In this document: piece by piece, positions 58,576-64,000 of the stretch
How positions within the stretch are numbered: the stretch's first letter is position 1
Layout of the letters: every line of letters begins with the position of its first letter
Source: Begonia masoniana
Lineage: Eukaryota > Streptophyta > Magnoliopsida > Cucurbitales > Begoniaceae
Direction: 5' to 3'
Length of the DNA: 64,000 bases
NCBI GenBank assembly: GCA_022432975.1
Contig: CM039503.1
Coordinates: 56,475,892 to 56,539,891, forward strand
The notes under the pieces: generated by a model
The model's database searches: none
The model's input: the letters and a program-made list of their open reading frames with translations, nothing else
What the model was told of the DNA's origin: nothing
Position numbers and translations under genes: made by a program

Positions 58576-61500
58576 CTAAAAGCCGTATAGGGGGATAGAC
58601 AATGCATTTATAACAAGATCAAAAGTAGGTTTTCTCTCACATATAATTGACAATTCTTGAAAAAAACATTAAATTTATTTTGACTACTAGAATTTAAAAC
58701 TTGACTATAAATCTTCATATCAATCGTAGAAGTGCTAAAGATGTGTCAAGACCTTAGGGCAAGTGGACAACTCTTCATACGAAGAAATCGCAAAAAAAAC
58801 TTGCTTACTAAAGTATAGACAATAATGATGTCATCACGAAAGACATGAAAAAATATATCCATGTTGAAAAATCTAGAAGACAAAATAAAATTTCATTTTT
58901 TTTCTAAAAAACTTTGGGGTTGGATTCTAAATGAGGTGAATTAGAATATGGAAGCAAACATACACTATCCCATTGGCTTGAAATCGGATCACCTAGTGGG
59001 ATGAGACAAACTATTTTGCACGGAACATGAAGAAGCCATACGACTCAAGACTTTATTGAAAAAAAAACAAAACATCTTAATAGTGGGATAGACTAATGCA
59101 TTTATAACAAGATCAAAAGTAGGTTTTCTCTTCACATATAAATTGACAATTCTTGAAAAAATATTAAATTTATTTTGACTACTAGAATTTAAAACTTGAC
59201 TATAAATCTTCATATCAATCGTAGAAGTGCTAAAGATGTGTCAAGACCTTAGGGCAAGTAGAACAACTCTTCATACGAAGAAATCGCAAAAAAAACTTAC
59301 TTACTAAAGTATAGACAATAATGATGTCATCACGAAAGACATGAAAAAAAATATCCATGTTAAAAAATCTAGAAGACAAAATAATTTTTTTTTTTTTTTC
59401 TAAAAAACTTTGTGAATACGATTAAATGAGGTGGATTAGACTATGGAAGCAAAACATACACTATCCCATGGGCTTGAAATCGGATCACCTAGTGGGATGA
59501 GACATAAACTATTTTGCACGGAACATGAAGAAGTCATACGACTTACAACCTTATTGAAAAAAAAAAAAAACTCAACCTTAATTAGGGGGATAGGCTAATA
59601 CATGTATAACAAGATCAAAAGTAGGTTTTCTCTTCACATATAAATTGACAATTCTTGAAAAAATATTAAATTTATTTTGACTACTAGAATTTAAAACTTG
59701 ACTATAAATCTTCATATCAATCGTAGAAGTGCTAAAGATGTGTCAAGACCTTAGGGCAAGTAGAACAACTCTTCATACGAAGAAATCGCAAAAAAAACTT
59801 ACTTACTAAAGTATAGACAATAATGATGTCATCACGAAAGACATGAAAAAATATATCCATGTTGAAAAATCTAGAAGACAAAATAATTTTTTTTTTCTAA
59901 AAAACTTTGTGGGTTAGATGCTAAAAGGGTGGATTAGACTATGGAAGCATACATACAATTCATGGGCTTGAAATCGGATCACCTAGTGGGATGGGACGTA
60001 AAATATTTGACACGGAACATGAAGAAGCCATACGACTTACGACCTTATTGAAAAAAAAAAAACTAAACACCTTAATAGTGGGATAGGCTAATACATGTAT
60101 AACAAGATCAAAAGTAGGTTTTCTCTACACATATAAATTGACAATTCTTGAAAAAACATTAGATTTATTTGACTACTAGAATTTAAAACTTGACTATAAA
60201 TCTTCATATCAATCGTAGAAGTGCTAAAGATGTGTCAAGACCTTAGGGCAAGTGGAACAACTCTTCATACGAAGAAATCGCAAAAAAAACTTGCTTACTA
60301 AAGTATAGACAATTATGATGTCATCACGAAAGACATGAAAAAATATATCCATGTTAAAAAATCTAGAAGACAAAATAAAATTTCATTTTTTTTTTCTAAA
60401 AAACTTGCGGTTTGGATTCTAAATGAGGTGGATTAGACTATGGAAGCATACATACACTATCCCATGGGCTTGAAATCGGATCACCTAGTGGGATGGGACG
60501 TAAAATATTTGACACGGAACATGAAGAAGCCATACGACTTACGACCTTATTGAAAAAAAAAAAAAAAAAAAAAAAACTAAACACCTTAATAGTGGGATAG
60601 ACTAATGCATGTATAACAAGATCAAAAGTAGGTTTTCTCTACACATATAAATTGACAATTCTTGAAAAAACATTAGATTTATTTTGACTACTAGAATTTA
60701 AAACTTGACTATAAATCTTCATATCAATCGTAGAAGTGCTAAAGATGTGTCAAGACCTTAGGGCAAGTGGAACAACTCTTCATACGAAGAAATCGCAAAA
60801 AAAACTTGCTTACTAAAGTATAGACAATAATGATGTCATCACGAAAGACATGAAAAAATATATCCATGTTGAAAAATCTAGAAGACAAAATAAATTTTAT
60901 TTTTTTTTTCTAAAAAACTGTGGCTTGGATTCTAAATGAGGTGGATTAGACTATGGAAGCAAACATACATTATCTCATGGGCTTGAAATCGGATCACCTA
61001 GTGGGATGAGACGTAAACTATTTTGCACGGAACATGAAGAAGCCATACGACTTACGACCTTATTGAAAAAAAAAAAAACTAAACACCTTAATAGTGGGAT
61101 AGACTAATGCATGTATAACAAGATAAAAAAGTAGGTTTTCTCTTCACATATAAATTGACAATTCTTAAAAAACATTAGATTTATTTTGACTAACTAGAAT
61201 TTAAACTTGACTCTAAATCTTCATATCAATCGTAGAAGTACTAAAGATGTGTCGAGACCTTAGGGCAAGTGGAACAACTCTATATACGAAGAAATCGCAA
61301 AAAAAACTTGCTTACTAAAGTATAGACAATAATAATGTCATCACGAAAGACATGAAAAAATATATTCCTGTTGAAATATCTAGAAGACAAAATAAATTTC
61401 TTTTTTTTTTTCTAAAAAACTGTGGGTTGGATTCTAAATGAGGTGGATTAAACTATGGAAGCAAACATACACTATCCCATGGGCTTGAAATCGGATCACC

Positions 61501-64000
61501 TAGTGGGATGAGACGTAAACTATTTTGCACGGAACATGAAGAAACCATACGACTTACGAACTTATTGAAAAAAACTAAACACCTTAATAGTGAGATAGGC
61601 TAATGCATGTATAACAAGATCAAAAGTAAGTTTTCTCTACACATATAAATTGACAATTCTTGAAAAAACATTAGATTTATTTTGACTACTAGAATTTAAA
61701 ACTTGACTATAAATCTTCATATCAATCGTAGAAGTGCTAAATATGTGTCAAGCCATTACGGCAAGTGGAACAACTCTTCATACGAAGAAATCGCAAAAAA
61801 ACTTGCTTACTAAAGTATAGACAATAATGATGTCATCACGAAAGACATGAAAAAATATATCCAGGTTGAAAAATCTAGAAGACAAAATAAATTTCATTTT
61901 TTATTTCTAAAAATTTTTGTAGTTTGAATTCTAAATGAGGTTGATTAGACTATGGAAGCAAATATACATTATCCCATGGGCTTGAAATCGGATCACCTTG
62001 TGGGATGAGACGTAAACTATTTTACACAGAACATGAAGAAGGCATACAACTTACAACCTTATTGAAAAAAAACTAAATACCTTAATAGTGGGATAGACTA
62101 ATGCATGTATAACAAGATCAAAAGTATGTTTTCTCTTCACATATAAATTGACAATTCTTGAAAAAATATTAGATTTATTTTGACTACTAGAATTTAAAAT
62201 TTGACTATAAATCTTCATATCAATCGTAGAAGTGCTAAAGATGTGTCAAGACCTTAGGGCAAGTGGAACAACTCTTCATACGAAGAAATCGCAAAAAAAC
62301 TTGCTTACTAAAGTATAGATAATTATGATGTCATCACGAAAGACATGAAAAAATATATCCATGTTGAAAAATCTAGAAGACAATAAATTTAATTTTTTTT
62401 TCTAAAAAACTTTGTAGGTTGCATTCTAAATGAGTTGGATTAGACTATGGAAGCAAACATACACTATGTCATGGGCTTGAAATCGGATCACCTAGTGGGA
62501 TGGGACGTAAACTATTTTGCAGGGAACATGAAGAAGCAAACATACATGAAGAAGCCATACGACTTACGACCTTATTGAAAAAAAAAAAAAACTAAACTCC
62601 TTAATAGTGGGATAGACTAATGCATGTATAACAAGATCAAAAGTATGCTTTCTCTTCATATATAAATTGACAATTCTTGAAAAAACATTAAATTTATTTT
62701 GACTACTAGAATTTAAAACTTCACTATAAATCTTCATATCAATCGTAGAAGTGCTAAAGATGTGTCAAGACCTTAGGGCAAGTGGAACAACTCTTCATAC
62801 GAAGAAATCGCAAAAAAACTTGCTTACTAAAGTATAGACAATTATGATGTCATCACTAAAGAAATGAAAAAATATATCCATGTTGAAAAATTTAGAAGAC
62901 AAAATAAATTTCATTTTTTTTTTCTAAAAAACTGTGGGTTGGATTCTAAATGAGGTGGATTAGACTATGGAAGCAAACATACACTATCCCATGGGCTTGA
63001 AATCGGATCACCTAGTGGGATGGGACGTAAACTATTTTGCATGGAACATGAAGAAGCCATACGACTTACGACCTTATTGAAAAAAAAAAAAACTAAACAC
63101 CTTAATAGTGGGATAGACTAATGCATGTATAACAAGATCAAAAGTAGGTTTTTTCTTCACATATAAATTGACAATTCTTGAAAAAACATTAGATTTATTT
63201 TGACTACTAGAATTTAAAACTTGACTATAAATCTTCATATCAATCGTAGAAGTACTAAAGATGTGTCAAGACTTTAGGGCAAGTGGAACAACTCTTCATA
63301 CAAAGAAATCGCAAAAAAACTTGCTTACTAAAGTATAGACAATAATGATATTATCACGAAAGACATGAAAAAATATATCCAGGTTGAAAAATCTAAAAGA
63401 CAAAATAAATTTCATTTTTTTTTCTAAAAAACTTTGTGGGTTGGATTCTAAATGAGGTGGATTAGACTATGGAAGCAAACATACACTATCCCATGGGCTT
63501 GAAATCGGATCACCTAGTGGGATGGGACGTAAACTATTTTGTAGGGAACATGAAGAAGCAAACATACATGAAGAAGCCATACGACTTACGACCTTATTGA
63601 AAAAAAAAAAAAAACTAAATACCTTAATAGTGGGATAGACTAATGCATGTATAACAAGATCAAAAGTAGGTTTTCTTCACATATAAATTGACAATTCTTG
63701 AAAAAACATTAAATTTATTTTGACTACTAGAATTTAAAACTTGACTATAAATCTTCATATCAATCGTAGAAGTGCTAAAGATGTGTCAAGACCTTAGGGC
63801 AAGTGGAACAACTCTTCATACGAAGAAATCGCAAAAAAACTTGCTTACTAAAGTATAGACAATTATGATGTCATCACTAAAGACATGAAAAAATATATCC
63901 ATGTTGAAAAATCTAGAAGACAAAATAAATTTCATTTTTTTTTCTAAAAAACTTTGTGGGTTGGATTCTAAATGAGGTGGATTAGACTATGGAAGCAAAC
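58576..64000. repeat. ~500-bp satellite array (C + b), clean, 11 units, continues off the end
   Basis: The phase marker AGACAATAATGATG (or a variant) recurs at 58817, 59313, 59815, 60307, 60822, 61324, 61819, 62317, 62836, 63337 and 63857 (492-520 bp). Length differences come mainly from a poly-A run in the linker (up to 23 A near 60552) and from a 24-bp duplication in two units. No coding region. Confidence 0.9.

Overview
The window looks like repeat-rich heterochromatin from a eudicot plant nuclear genome; I cannot name the species. Supporting signs are nested Ty3/gypsy chromoviruses of the Tekay/Del type, a Cassandra TRIM carrying a 5S-like segment, a Ty1/copia remnant, a hAT-like element holding a plant cyclin-U exon, and long AT-rich tandem arrays. 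There is no intact protein-coding gene, and nearly all short ORFs are chance readings of repeats.

Background. About 1-20.88 kb and 31.54-64 kb belong to one modular tandem-repeat cluster. Its modules are a ~390-bp core (C), an LTR-like piece with TGTTAGGAAAT...ATTTCTAACA ends (T, 418 bp when full), a ~0.8-kb module (L) and a ~110-bp linker (b). C plus truncated T gives ~650-bp units (1-671, 6102-13.5 kb). C plus b gives ~490-bp units (17.5-20.88 kb, 55.7-64 kb). C plus T plus L gives ~1.4-1.5-kb units (31.5-35.2 kb, 51.6-55.7 kb).

Insertions into it. (1) 672-6101 is a solo LTR inflated by a 3.8-kb minisatellite and a 109-bp tandem repeat. (2) 14175-16897 is a solo LTR with exact TSD ACTAT and a 90-bp tandem repeat. 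(3) 20.88-31.54 kb is a non-satellite block: a possible minus-strand gene fragment with a 231-bp tandem duplication, an AT-rich MITE-like inverted repeat, a minus-strand copia pol remnant, and LTR fragments, one of which contains the hAT-like element with the cyclin exon. (4) 35215-51569 is one 16.4-kb composite retrotransposon insertion bounded by TSD TCTTC. A Tekay-type element received a second one in its 5' LTR. A deletion then joined the integrase region of the inner element to the RT of the outer one, leaving a chimeric LTR and a multi-LTR Cassandra at the junction. The outer 3' LTR holds a foldback element (TSD GTTTA) and a solo LTR (TSD ATGTG).

The two gag-pol regions are dead, with many stops and frameshifts, but they keep recognisable gag, zinc knuckle, protease, RT, RNase H, integrase and chromodomain segments. 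Two stretches look affected by sequence quality. 51.84-58.58 kb is full of small indels relative to sister repeats and may duplicate 58.7-62.6 kb. 6.1-9.35 kb differs from 9.35-12.6 kb largely by homopolymer-length changes where I compared them.
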